Assembly (NCBI RefSeq): GCF_003458715.1
Contig: NZ_QRVI01000016.1
Coordinates: forward strand, 1-54,581
DNA: 54,581 nucleotides
Direction: 5' to 3'
Source: Eubacterium sp. AF22-8LB
Lineage (GTDB): Bacteria > Bacillota_I > Bacilli_A > Erysipelotrichales > Erysipelotrichaceae
Below the pieces are notes generated by a model. It saw only the letters and a program-made list of their open reading frames with translations, searched no databases and was not told the origin of the DNA. Numbering within the stretch: the stretch's first letter is position 1; the number at the start of each line of letters is the position of its first letter. The position numbers and the translations under genes were made by a program. Of the stretch, positions 8,559 through 16,855 are shown one piece after another.

Positions 8559-9335
8559 ATGTTACTACAAGCAATTTTACTTGGTTTGGTAGCAATGCTT
8601 GGAAATGCTGAATATTTGTTCGGAACAAGCTTGTTGTCAAGACCATTGGTTATGGGAGCTTTAACAGGTGTTGTACTAGGTGATATCCCAACCGGTGTTA
8701 CTTTAGGTGCAACTTTAGAGTTGGCATTTATGGGAGCTTTCTCAATCGGAGCAAGTATTCCACCTGAAATGATTTCAGGAACAGTATTAGGAACAGCTTT
8801 CACAATTACTACAGGAGCTGGACCAGAAACAGCATTGACTGTTGGTTTACCAGTTGCTTCATTGGTTTTAATCGCAAAGAACGTTGGAATGGTATTCATT
8901 TTACCTCCATTTGTTCACAAAGCAGATAAATATGCAGCTGAAGGAAACATGGCAGGAGTTGCTAGAATGCACTTCTTAGGTGGATTCTTCGGTGTTAACT
9001 TGATTATCGGTGTTATCGTGGCATGTGGATACTATGCAGGTGGACCTGCAGTTCAGGCTTTATTGAATGTAATTCCTGAATGGATTTCAAATGGTTTACA
9101 AATCACAATGGGCTTATTACCTGCAATCGGATTTGGTTTATTGTTGATGATGATCATGGACAAAGATGTTGCATGTTTCTTCTTCTTAGGATTCGCATTA
9201 AGCGTATACTTAGGAATTCCAGTAACTGCAATCGCAATTTTTGGAGCTATCATCGCTATCGTATTAACTCAACTACGTAGCAATTCAGCTCAAACAGCTA
9301 CAGAAGGAGGATTAGACGAAGATGACGACTTCTAA
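8559..9335 (+). CDS. Mannose-family PTS EIIC component
   Basis: A 258-residue multi-pass membrane permease of the PTS EIIC mannose/sorbose family. Typical stretches include the first helix (LLGLVAMLGNAEYLFG), GALTGVVLGDIPTGVTLGAT and TLELAFMGAFSIGASIPPEM. Together with EIID it forms the translocation channel. Its last 14 bases overlap the EIID start, which suggests coupled translation. The acidic C-terminal tail (GGLDEDDDF) is encoded where the EIID Shine-Dalgarno lies. Confidence 0.94.
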   Translation: MLLQAILLGLVAMLGNAEYLFGTSLLSRPLVMGALTGVVLGDIPTGVTLGATLELAFMGAFSIGASIPPEMISGTVLGTAFTITTGAGPETALTVGLPVASLVLIAKNVGMVFILPPFVHKADKYAAEGNMAGVARMHFLGGFFGVNLIIGVIVACGYYAGGPAVQALLNVIPEWISNGLQITMGLLPAIGFGLLLMMIMDKDVACFFFLGFALSVYLGIPVTAIAIFGAIIAIVLTQLRSNSAQTATEGGLDEDDDF

Positions 9336-10140
9336 TAAATTAACAAAAAAGGAAATAAATCAAGTATTCTGGCGTTCATTCGGAATGGAGTGGGACTGGA
9401 ACTATGAAAGACAGATGAACATGGCATACTGCTACTGTATGTTACCAGTAATCAAAAAATTATATTCAAATAAAGAAGACCAAATTGCAGCTATGCAACG
9501 TCACTTGGAATTCTTCAATACAACACCTCAATTGTCAACATTGATTCTTGGTATCAGTGCTGCTATGGAAGAAAGTAACGCAAATGATCCTAACTTCGAT
9601 ACAGAAAGTATCAACAGTGTTAAGGTTTCATTGATGGGACCTTTAGCTGGTATTGGTGACTCATTCATCTGGGGAACATTACGTATCATCGCTACAGGTG
9701 TAGGTCTATCATTAGCAAATCAAGGAAATATCTTAGGACCTATCTTATTCTTATTGATCTTCAACATCCCTGCTCAAGGATTACGTTATTACTTAATGAA
9801 CGCTGGTTATAAATTAGGTAGTGGATTCTTGGCTAAAATCCAGGAAAATGGATTGATGTCAAAATTGACTTATGCAGCAAGCGTTTTAGGATTGATGGTT
9901 GTTGGCGGTATGACGGCTGAAAACGTTTCAATCAAATTCCCATTGGCATTTGGTTCTGGTGATGAAGCAACTACATTAAATGATGTATTCAATAATATCA
10001 TGCCTGGTTTAATGCCATTATTATTCACATTATTAGTTTACTATTTATTGAAAAAGAAAAATGTTAAGACAACATCATTGTTGTTATTGTGTGTCGCAAT
10101 CGGATTGATTGGCTCATTCTTTGGTATCTTAGGTTGTTAA
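9322..10140 (+). CDS. Mannose-family PTS EIID component
   Basis: A 272-residue EIID, the second membrane subunit unique to mannose-family PTS permeases. Family landmarks are FWRSFGMEWDWNYERQMNM near the N-terminus, KEDQIAAMQRHLEFFNTTP, and SLMGPLAGIGDSFIWGTLR. The N-terminal half is cytoplasmic and the C-terminal half holds the membrane segments. It overlaps EIIC by 14 bases and is followed 29 bases later by a SIS-domain deglycase, so import and cleavage of the phosphorylated substrate are in one transcript. Confidence 0.95.
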   Translation: MTTSNKLTKKEINQVFWRSFGMEWDWNYERQMNMAYCYCMLPVIKKLYSNKEDQIAAMQRHLEFFNTTPQLSTLILGISAAMEESNANDPNFDTESINSVKVSLMGPLAGIGDSFIWGTLRIIATGVGLSLANQGNILGPILFLLIFNIPAQGLRYYLMNAGYKLGSGFLAKIQENGLMSKLTYAASVLGLMVVGGMTAENVSIKFPLAFGSGDEATTLNDVFNNIMPGLMPLLFTLLVYYLLKKKNVKTTSLLLLCVAIGLIGSFFGILGC

Positions 10141-10169
10141 TAAAATTTAAATAGATGGAGGACATGAAA

Positions 10170-11168
10170 ATGATTAAATTTAACGAACAAGAAAAAATCG
10201 ATAGCGTAAATGGAGCATTGGCTCTACGCCCTCGAATCAACGAAATCGTTGATGAAATCTGCGAACGTGGATATTCAAACATCTGCTGGTTAGGTGTTGG
10301 TGGTACTTGGGCAAGTGCTATGCAGGCTACAGTACACATGAAAGAGATGAGTGCTATTGAAACTTGGGCAGAAAATGCTGCTGAATACTTAACTACAGGA
10401 AACAAACGTATTACTAAAGATACAGTTGTTATTATCTCTTCTGTAACTGGAAACACTAAAGAAGTTGTTGAAGCTATTAAAAAAATCAAAGAAGAAGTTG
10501 GAGCTACAGTTATCTCATTTGTAGATGCTAAAGAAGCTATCTTATTAGACTTAGGAGACTACAAGATTTCTTACCCAGTTAACGAACAATTAAAGTTCTT
10601 CATGGTTGCTGACCGCTTTATGTTCAACAATGGTGAATTCGAAGACTACGAAGATATGTATGCAGAATTTGACAAATACTTAGCACAAGATTTAGTAGAA
10701 GTTGAAAAGCAAGCTGAACCATTCGCAATTGAATTCGCTAAAAAACACTGGAATGATGAAATGCACTACTTTGTAGGTGCTGGTAACCAATGGGGAGCAA
10801 CTTACTCATACGCAATGTGCTACTGGGAAGAACAATTGTGGTTAAAAACTAAATCAATCACATCAAATGAATTCTTCCACGGTATGTTCGAAATCGTAAC
10901 TAAAGAAACTCCAGTTACAATTTATATTGGTGAAGATGCTCAACGTCCATTATCTGAACGTGTTGCTAACTTCATTCCAAGAATTTGTGCAAACTACACA
11001 ATTATCGATTCTAAAGATTACGAATTAAAGGGTATTAGCGAAAAATATCGTAAACACTTGTCTCACCATGTAATGCATGCTGTAAACAACAGAATTGACG
11101 TTCACATGGAAATCGAAACTCGTCACCCAATGGAAATCCGTCGTTATTACAGAAGATTAGAATACTAA
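10170..11168 (+). CDS. SIS-domain fructoselysine-6-phosphate deglycase-like enzyme (FrlB/GfrF type)
   Basis: A 332-residue double-SIS protein. It resembles FrlB/GfrF, which cleave fructoselysine 6-phosphate to glucose 6-phosphate and lysine: a first SIS domain (LGVGGTWASAMQATVHMKEM), SSVTGNTKEVVEAIKK, a catalytic-site stretch EFFHGMFEIVTK (compare EFRHGPLEIVE in FrlB), and the C-terminus MEIRRYYRRLEY (compare ERRYYGGLVEY). ATG 10170 is preferred because GGAGG (10157-10161) lies 8 bases upstream; ATG 10155 and 10164 are too far upstream or too close. The amino partner may differ from lysine, and other ketose/aldose-amine 6-phosphates are possible. Position after EIIABCD mirrors the gfr operon. 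Confidence 0.82.
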   Translation: MIKFNEQEKIDSVNGALALRPRINEIVDEICERGYSNICWLGVGGTWASAMQATVHMKEMSAIETWAENAAEYLTTGNKRITKDTVVIISSVTGNTKEVVEAIKKIKEEVGATVISFVDAKEAILLDLGDYKISYPVNEQLKFFMVADRFMFNNGEFEDYEDMYAEFDKYLAQDLVEVEKQAEPFAIEFAKKHWNDEMHYFVGAGNQWGATYSYAMCYWEEQLWLKTKSITSNEFFHGMFEIVTKETPVTIYIGEDAQRPLSERVANFIPRICANYTIIDSKDYELKGISEKYRKHLSHHVMHAVNNRIDVHMEIETRHPMEIRRYYRRLEY

Positions 11169-11173
11169 AATAT

Positions 11174-11197
11174 AAAGGTGGAACCATTCCACCTTTT
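11174..11197 (+). terminator. Hairpin between the two deglycase genes (attenuator or partial terminator)
   Basis: Stem AAAGGTGGAA/TTCCACCTTT with a 4-base loop followed by only a short T stretch. It may terminate part of the transcript, or protect the 3' end of the upstream messenger, so lowering expression of the second SIS gene relative to the PTS genes. Confidence 0.6.
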
Positions 11198-11220
11198 ATA
11201 TGTTGTTTAGGGAGGTACAT

Positions 11221-12300
11221 ATGGAAAAATTAACAATGCTGGATTATGTTAAAGAAACGCCAGGCGTCTTAAGAAAGAACATTGAACAATATGAAACATT
11301 GCTAGAACCATTAATGAAGGAAGTGCAAGGAAAAGAAATCAAACGTATTTTGCTTGTGGCTTCTGGATCAAGTCATAATGCTTGTTATTGTGCAAGAAGC
11401 TTTGTAGAAAAAGTAAGTGGTTTAGAAGTAAGAATTATTACGCCATACACATTTACATATTATGAAAATGATATTAGAGAAACAGACTTAGTTTTGGTTG
11501 TTACGCAGAGTGGTTTAAGTACAAACGCAATTGAAGCGTTAAAAATCATTAAGAAAAAACAATATAGGGCAATTTGTTTAACTGGAAATAAGAATAGTGA
11601 TGTAAAAGACTATGCAGATGCTGTCATCGAATATGGGGTTGGTGAAGAATTAGTTGGTTATGTCACAAAGGGCGTTTCAACATTGGCATTATTCTTAGAT
11701 TTATTTGCGGTTGTGTATTCTGGTAAAGTGGAATATTTAGAAGAATTGAAAAAGGCTGCAGATTTGAATGAAGAAATGATAGATAAGGCAACAGATTTTA
11801 TTCAGTTACACTATAAGAATTTATCATCTATGTCATGGGTGTATAGCTGTGGTGCAGGTGCCAATTATGGTACGGCATTGGAAAGTGCATTAAAAATGGG
11901 AGAAACAATACATATTCCTAGCTGCTGTTATGAAATTGAGGAGTATATTCATGGTCCAAATTTACAATTAACACCGAAATATAATGTGATTTTCTTTGAT
12001 GGAAACGATGTGGCAAGTCATCGTGTGGAACAAGTATATAAGGCTACCCGCAAAGTAAGTGAGCGTGCTTATTTGATTTCAAATAATCCAGGATTGGCAA
12101 ATGATAATCACGTTTTAAGCTTGAGTGATATGGTATCAAGTGAACTTTCACCAATTGTTTATTTACCATTTGTACAACTATTAAGCTTTATTATTTCAAA
12201 CGACTTACATTCCATTTATCAACATCCTTTATTAAAGGAATTTAAGGCTATTGCGGCTGCAAAAACGGAGAATTTTGTAAATTATGACGGCGATGATTAA
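11221..12300 (+). CDS. Second SIS-domain sugar-phosphate deglycase/isomerase (GfrE-like)
   Basis: A 360-residue protein with two SIS domains. The first carries VASGSSHNACYCARSFVEKV and VVTQSGLSTNAIEALKIIKK; the second carries GAGANYGTALESALKMGET and EYIHGPNLQL, the sugar-phosphate site also found in GlmS isomerase domains, FrlB and GfrE. It differs clearly from the preceding SIS enzyme. In Salmonella gfr, two deglycases handle glucoselysine 6-phosphate and fructoselysine 6-phosphate, so a GfrE-like role is plausible by context. ATG 11221 has an ideal GGGAGG site; the TTG at 11200 lies inside the preceding hairpin region. The 3' end overlaps the next HAD gene. Confidence 0.78.
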   Translation: MEKLTMLDYVKETPGVLRKNIEQYETLLEPLMKEVQGKEIKRILLVASGSSHNACYCARSFVEKVSGLEVRIITPYTFTYYENDIRETDLVLVVTQSGLSTNAIEALKIIKKKQYRAICLTGNKNSDVKDYADAVIEYGVGEELVGYVTKGVSTLALFLDLFAVVYSGKVEYLEELKKAADLNEEMIDKATDFIQLHYKNLSSMSWVYSCGAGANYGTALESALKMGETIHIPSCCYEIEEYIHGPNLQLTPKYNVIFFDGNDVASHRVEQVYKATRKVSERAYLISNNPGLANDNHVLSLSDMVSSELSPIVYLPFVQLLSFIISNDLHSIYQHPLLKEFKAIAAAKTENFVNYDGDD

Positions 12301-12943
12301 TACAGTGATTTTTGATATGGATGGATTAATGTTTGATACAGAAACACTTTATATTGATGTATTTGAAGATGTTTGTAAAAAACATGGTCACGCTTTTCCA
12401 AGAGAAAATTTTTTAGGGATGTTAGGCACAAGTCATTTTGATTATTCGATCTACCATAAGGAATATCCATGGCTTGAGGATATGATAAAAATCGCAGATG
12501 ATGTGTTCACTTCCTATTATGATGAGCGCTTTGCGATTCCGGGTTCTGCCAATAAATATGGTCTTGAAGAATTACATAATTATTTAAAGGAAAAAGGATA
12601 CAAAATCTGTATAGCCTCTAGTTCAAGTGTTTCTCATATTAAGAAGTTAGTAGGAAACTGTGGATTTGATTTTCAAGCAGATTTGATGCTTTCATCACAA
12701 GATGAATATGCGTCAAAACCAGCTCCCGATTTATTTTTGGCATGTGCAAAAAAGATGGGAGTAAAGCCTGAAAATTGTATCGTACTTGAAGATAGTAAGA
12801 ATGGAATTCGTGCGGCTTATAACGCAAATATGCGAAGAGTTTGGATTCCGGACCAAGTACAATTTGATGAAGAAGATATGAAATATGTGGATCTTCAATG
12901 TAAAGATTTAAAAAGGGTTATAGATATATTAGAAGCAATGTAG
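12284..12943 (+). CDS. HAD-superfamily phosphatase, beta-phosphoglucomutase-like
   Basis: A 219-residue HAD hydrolase. The nucleophile motif is FDMDGLMFDTE, motif II is IASSSS, the motif III Lys lies in ASKPAPDLFL, and motif IV is VLEDSKNGIRAA. The helical cap between motifs I and II is that of the phosphoglucomutase/sugar-phosphatase subgroup. It overlaps the preceding SIS gene by 17 bases (or 8 if the in-frame ATG 12293 is used), so it belongs to the operon. It may dephosphorylate a sugar phosphate or a dead-end intermediate of the deglycase pathway; this is inference. Confidence 0.88.
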   Translation: MTAMINTVIFDMDGLMFDTETLYIDVFEDVCKKHGHAFPRENFLGMLGTSHFDYSIYHKEYPWLEDMIKIADDVFTSYYDERFAIPGSANKYGLEELHNYLKEKGYKICIASSSSVSHIKKLVGNCGFDFQADLMLSSQDEYASKPAPDLFLACAKKMGVKPENCIVLEDSKNGIRAAYNANMRRVWIPDQVQFDEEDMKYVDLQCKDLKRVIDILEAM

Positions 12944-12957
12944 TGTTGCTTCTTTTC
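12931..12957 (+). terminator. Terminator of the sigma-54 operon
   Basis: Stem AGAAGCAA/TTGCTTCT with a 7-base loop and a short T run, overlapping the stop codon of the first HAD gene. It probably marks the end of the sigma-54-driven transcript. Confidence 0.7.
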
Positions 12958-12992
12958 GTGCTATACTATATTTGTTTTTAGGGGAGATATGT

Positions 12993-13646
12993 ATGTTAGA
13001 GTTAGTCGTATTTGATGTAGATGGGTTAATGATTGACACAGAAAGTGTATGGAAAGATGCTTTTGATGTAGTGGGAAATAAGTATGGTATTTCCAATTTA
13101 GGCGATGCTTTATTTAGTAAGCTTGTAGGGAAAAGACTTGAGGATGAAAAGGAAGCTATCGATGAGCATATTCCAAGTGAAATTCAAGAAGAATTATTGG
13201 ATGAGTGGAGAGAAATTGGACTTCGTTCATTGGAAAGAGAAGTACCAGTAAAGCCAGGTTTATATGAGATATTAGATTTTCTTGAAGAAAATCATATTAA
13301 AATGGCCGTCGCAACTACTACAAGAAGAGAATTGACAGAACAACGATTAAAGAAAATTGGCGTATTTGATCGTTTTGACTATGTTCTTTGCGGGGACGAG
13401 GTGACAAAGCGAAAACCAAATCCAGAGATTTATGAAACTGTATTAAAAAAGATGGGCGTAACCAATAAGAATGCACTTGTATTAGAGGATAGCGTTGTTG
13501 GTGTAGAGGCTGCTTATCGAGCTGGAATTGATTGTATTCAAGTACCGGATTTGATTGCTCCAACAGAAGTACAGGAAAAACAGACAATTTGTATCGTTAG
13601 AGATCTAACAGAAGCTAGAGATTATATTAAAGAGAACCGAGTGTAA
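12993..13646 (+). CDS. HAD-superfamily phosphatase, second copy
   Basis: A 217-residue HAD hydrolase of the same subgroup as its neighbour: FDVDGLMIDTES (motif I), VATTTRR (motif II), KRKPNPEIYE (motif III) and VLEDSVVGVEAAYRAG (motif IV). The sequence is diverged from the upstream HAD protein, so this is not a recent duplication. ATG 12993 has GGGGAG 7 bases upstream. A TATACT -10 at 12962-12967 may give it its own promoter after the terminator. The MATE gene starts two bases after its stop, so the two are translated together. Confidence 0.88.
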   Translation: MLELVVFDVDGLMIDTESVWKDAFDVVGNKYGISNLGDALFSKLVGKRLEDEKEAIDEHIPSEIQEELLDEWREIGLRSLEREVPVKPGLYEILDFLEENHIKMAVATTTRRELTEQRLKKIGVFDRFDYVLCGDEVTKRKPNPEIYETVLKKMGVTNKNALVLEDSVVGVEAAYRAGIDCIQVPDLIAPTEVQEKQTICIVRDLTEARDYIKENRV

Positions 13647-13647
13647 A

Positions 13648-14997
13648 ATGCGACAAAATGATTTTGAAAATACACCCATGTTGAAGCTTGTTATGGGGTT
13701 GGCTATACCGAGTATGATTGCACAGCTCGTCAATATTCTATATTCCATTGTTGACCGTATGTTTGTAGGCCAGATTGAAGAAGTAGGAAATTTATGTTTG
13801 GCAGCCGTTGGAATATGTGGGCCAATCGTAACCTTGTTATCGAGCTTTGGAACACTGGTTGGTATTGGAGGTTCTATTTGGCTATCGATGTGTTTGGGAC
13901 AAAAGAATGAGAGAAGGGCAAGTCAAATTTTATATAACAGCTTTGTGATGTTGGTTGTTCTTTCCATTTGTTTAACACTTGGATTCATTTTTTTAAAACA
14001 CGATTTAATCTATTGGTTTGGTGGTAGTGATACTCTATATCCTTATGCCAATACATATCTTACAATCTATACATTGGGCACTTTTTTTGCTCTAATGTCG
14101 ATCGGATTAAATTATTTTATAACGGGACAAGGTTATGCCACCATTGCCATGTTTAGCGTATGTATTGGGGCCATCACAAATATTATATTTGATTTTATTT
14201 TGATTCGTACACTGAAGATTGGCGTAGCTGGAGCTGCCATTGGTACTGTGATTGCTCAATTCTTATCGTGTATGTTTGTGCTTTGTTTTTTGAGGTTTAA
14301 GGCAAAAGTCAAACTTCGTAAGGAAGAATTATCCATAGAGAAAATGAAGCATATTGCAAAATTAGGTTTTTCACCATTTCTTATTATCGCATCCGATTCA
14401 GTCATTTTAATAGTGATGAATATGATGCTTCAAAAGTATGGTGGTAGTATGGGTGACGTCTATATATCGGCAATTACAGTAGCCCAAAGCTATTTCTTGT
14501 TGATTACGGGACCTCTTCTTGGAATTAGTTCAGGAACACAGCCGATATTTGCGTATCATTTTGGTTCACGCAATTTAAAGAAAATCAAAGAAGCATTTAA
14601 AATTGTGATTTCATTTGCGTTTTTATTTTGCTTAGTCATGTTCATTATTTCAATGTGCTATTCAAATGTATTTGTAGCTTTGTTTACAAGTGATGTTACA
14701 ACTATGCCAATTGCGCAAAGAGCCATTAAAATCTTCTGTTTAGGTATTTTAATGATGTCCATTCAATATGTTTTAGTGGATGGAATCACGGGATTATCTA
14801 ATGTAAAACTATCTTTGTTTTTATCGTTAAATCGTAAAATGATGTATTTATGTTGTACATGCCTGTTACCTGTGTTTTTAGGGGTTTCAAATATTTTCTA
14901 TGCACAACCCGCAGCTGATATTTATGCAAGTATTGTAACGATTATTTGTTTCATAAAAATCATTCCTTCTTATTTAAAAAGTCATGGTGTACAATAA
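13648..14997 (+). CDS. MATE family efflux transporter
   Basis: A 449-residue, roughly 12-helix MATE exporter. The N-terminal helix pair (LAIPSMIAQLVNILYSIVDRMFVGQI) and the helix-7 region (LGFSPFLIIASDSVILIVMN) are typical. The start lies two bases after the stop of the HAD phosphatase, with no independent Shine-Dalgarno, indicating translational coupling. It is clearly different from the MATE protein at 2241. A link with the phosphatase, for example export of a dephosphorylated product, is possible but unproven. Confidence 0.9.
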   Translation: MRQNDFENTPMLKLVMGLAIPSMIAQLVNILYSIVDRMFVGQIEEVGNLCLAAVGICGPIVTLLSSFGTLVGIGGSIWLSMCLGQKNERRASQILYNSFVMLVVLSICLTLGFIFLKHDLIYWFGGSDTLYPYANTYLTIYTLGTFFALMSIGLNYFITGQGYATIAMFSVCIGAITNIIFDFILIRTLKIGVAGAAIGTVIAQFLSCMFVLCFLRFKAKVKLRKEELSIEKMKHIAKLGFSPFLIIASDSVILIVMNMMLQKYGGSMGDVYISAITVAQSYFLLITGPLLGISSGTQPIFAYHFGSRNLKKIKEAFKIVISFAFLFCLVMFIISMCYSNVFVALFTSDVTTMPIAQRAIKIFCLGILMMSIQYVLVDGITGLSNVKLSLFLSLNRKMMYLCCTCLLPVFLGVSNIFYAQPAADIYASIVTIICFIKIIPSYLKSHGVQ

Positions 14998-15012
14998 GAT
15001 TAGGTGATGATT

Positions 15013-15315
15013 ATGTTTTTTAAGAAAGAGAAAAAGATGAATGTTCCAGATTTATGGAATTTCATGACATCCTTAAACAAAAAGGATAAGGCTTTGTTTG
15101 AAGAACTATTAGATAATGATAATGAACCTTTGGAATATAAGGGGGATGTCAAACAGGGCGGATTATTAAAGAATAAAAAAATGATCGAAAGAAAGGTTAT
15201 TGAAAAAGAAGAGGATGGAAGGTTGCGTGATTATACGCAATATCGTATTCAGCCAGATGTGTATGAAGTTTTAAAGCCTTCTTATGACCAGTTTTATTCA
15301 ATTATTGGTGATTAA
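15013..15315 (+). CDS. Small basic protein of unknown function
   Basis: A 100-residue, lysine- and glutamate-rich protein with no signal peptide, membrane segment or domain that I recognise. Most of it looks alpha-helical (MNVPDLWNFMTSLNKKDKAL) with a charged central part. ATG 15013 is placed correctly behind AGGTGATG, the arrangement seen at 1401; GTG 15004 and ATG 15007 overlap that site. It lies 15 bases after the MATE gene and ends at a strong terminator, so it closes that transcript. Confidence 0.7.
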   Translation: MFFKKEKKMNVPDLWNFMTSLNKKDKALFEELLDNDNEPLEYKGDVKQGGLLKNKKMIERKVIEKEEDGRLRDYTQYRIQPDVYEVLKPSYDQFYSIIGD

Positions 15316-15323
15316 GCTTGTAG

Positions 15324-15350
15324 AAAAAGCTGTCTTTTCGACAGCTTTTT
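15324..15350. terminator. Strong bidirectional terminator
   Basis: Perfect 11-bp inverted repeat AAAAAGCTGTC/GACAGCTTTTT with a 5-base loop. The A and T tracts make it work in both directions, for the upstream small protein gene and the convergent hydrolase gene. Confidence 0.92.
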
Positions 15351-16008
15351 AGAATATTTTACCTTCAAGCATTTGTTCAATCAAAGTAAATACAGTCTGT
15401 TCCATTCTTCCATCATACAACATTCTATGTTTGGCATCCTCAATATAAATCAAACGTTTCTTTTGTGCTGGAATCTTTTTGTAGGCATGTGTTGAGCTAG
15501 ATGGTGAAATTACTTCATCGCTTGTTCCATGCAACATCAAAATTGGACATTCAATTTGAGAAATAGATTCTTTATATTGAGAAACGATTTTTGTGAAGGT
15601 TTGGTATTGCTTCGAACTAGGGCCTTTCTTTTCTTTGTCTGACTTTTTAAATAATCCTGTTACTTTTTTGATATCTAAATATTCAAAGGCAGGTGCACAT
15701 AGAATTAAAGATTGTACTTTATAAATACTAGCTAAATAACTGGCAATTACGCCTCCCATGGAAAATCCAATTAGGATGACATTGGGATTTTCTTTAATGG
15801 CAAGACTTAATTTGGCTTCACATCTTTGTACCCAATCTTTGTAGTTGGCATCATTTGGATTGTTTAAATCATACATATCAAATTGAATTACTTCATATTT
15901 TTTGGCCTTTAAATAGCGGGCTAATGGATCGAATTCATGACTTAGATTTCTTCCAAATCCGTGGATTGTAACTATTATAGGTTTCTTTCTTCGATTAAAT
16001 AAAGACAT
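15349..16008 (-). CDS. Alpha/beta hydrolase (serine esterase/lysophospholipase-like)
   Basis: A 219-residue alpha/beta-hydrolase. The start VTIHGFGRNLSHEFDP holds the oxyanion-hole HG, the nucleophile elbow is GFSMGG (Ser), the acid is probably the Asp of LHGTSDEVISP, and the general base is the His of EDAKHRML. No signal peptide, so cytoplasmic. ATG 16008 is preferred since GAGGTGAT lies 5 bases upstream; the longer form adds only a few residues. The substrate cannot be predicted. Confidence 0.88.
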   Translation of the reverse strand: MSLFNRRKKPIIVTIHGFGRNLSHEFDPLARYLKAKKYEVIQFDMYDLNNPNDANYKDWVQRCEAKLSLAIKENPNVILIGFSMGGVIASYLASIYKVQSLILCAPAFEYLDIKKVTGLFKKSDKEKKGPSSKQYQTFTKIVSQYKESISQIECPILMLHGTSDEVISPSSSTHAYKKIPAQKKRLIYIEDAKHRMLYDGRMEQTVFTLIEQMLEGKIF

Positions 16009-16068
16009 TCGCATCACCTCGTTGTATAATTATTATAGCATCTATTGAAAGGAAGGTCACATGTATAT

Positions 16069-16794
16069 ATGAAGGCAACTTTACTGATTAAAAATATTGA
16101 AAATTTATATACATGTGATAAGAATTTTACTATTTTGAATCATGCCTTTATTGCATGTCATCATGATAAGATTATCGAAATCAATACAGGATCTTACAAG
16201 GAGTGGCTAGATCCTGCAACCCGTGTGATTGATGCTCAGGGAGAGTGTGTTGTTCCCTCATTTATTGATTGTCAATTTAAAAGCTTTACACATGTGCGCT
16301 TAGGAGATCAGTTAAGACAGGATATCAACGCTTTATATGCGATGCGTCAAAATGGTATTTTAACTTTGATTTGTGACAATCCCAATACGCAAAGAATGAA
16401 ACTTGATCAAGATGTATTTTATAAAAAAAATCAGTCGGAATTACCGGTATTGAATCGATTGAGTGAATTAAAGAATGAAATTCCAGAAACGTTTTTGATG
16501 AGCTGTGGCTTTGGTCTTCCAAACTCTTATGTATATAGTATGGCACCCATAAGTTATGTATTGTTTCAAACACATCGTGTGTGTTCTAGAAAATTGTTGG
16601 AAAGTATGACGTCTTTACCGGCAAAAGAATTTGGTTTATCGGATCGTGGCTCGATTGAAATTGGTAAAACGGCAGATCTTTTGGTTTTACAAGTCACAAC
16701 GATTGAACATTATTTCCAAACTTTGGGAAGGCCTTTGATTCATCGTATGATTAAAAATGGAATTCAATTCTATCCGGAGTGGATGGTTTGTTAG
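16069..16794 (+). CDS. Shrunken amidohydrolase-like protein lacking the metal site
   Basis: A 241-residue protein with both ends of an amidohydrolase (imidazolonepropionase/aminohydrolase type) but not the middle. The N-terminal composite fold (IKNIENLYTCDKNF, then RVIDAQGECVVPSFIDC) and the C-terminal closing fold (FGLSDRGSIEIGKTADLLVL) are recognisable. Normal relatives are about 400 residues. The H-x-H metal motif that should follow the FID is replaced by CQFKS, and the later His and Asp ligands are absent. The frame is open and ends at its own terminator, so it is either a stable pseudoenzyme or a deletion relic. Start choice is uncertain: ATG 16069 lies 12 bases after GGAAGG. Confidence 0.6.
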   Translation: MKATLLIKNIENLYTCDKNFTILNHAFIACHHDKIIEINTGSYKEWLDPATRVIDAQGECVVPSFIDCQFKSFTHVRLGDQLRQDINALYAMRQNGILTLICDNPNTQRMKLDQDVFYKKNQSELPVLNRLSELKNEIPETFLMSCGFGLPNSYVYSMAPISYVLFQTHRVCSRKLLESMTSLPAKEFGLSDRGSIEIGKTADLLVLQVTTIEHYFQTLGRPLIHRMIKNGIQFYPEWMVC

Positions 16795-16815
16795 GAAGAA
16801 TTTTCTTCCTTTTTT
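16794..16815 (+). terminator. Terminator of the amidohydrolase-like gene
   Basis: GGAAGA/TCTTCC stem with a short loop and a T-rich tail directly after the stop codon. Confidence 0.7.
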
Positions 16816-16825
16816 CATTTATGTA

Positions 16826-16855
16826 AAAAAGATGGACTAGTCGTTAGTCCATCTT
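16826..16855 (-). terminator. Terminator of the methyltransferase gene
   Basis: Perfect 11-bp stem AAGATGGACTA/TAGTCCATCTT with a 5-base loop. On the minus strand it is followed by six T. It overlaps the last codons of the methyltransferase gene. Confidence 0.85.

Noticed and set aside
8122..8646. Minus-strand open frame of 174 codons opposite EIIB
   Set aside because: Shadow of the PTS EIIB gene on the other strand; no ribosome site or recognisable domain.
12946..12967. TTGCTT followed by TATACT as a promoter of the second HAD gene
   Set aside because: The spacing is only about 10 bases, so the hexamers do not form a pair. The TATACT alone may still be a -10.
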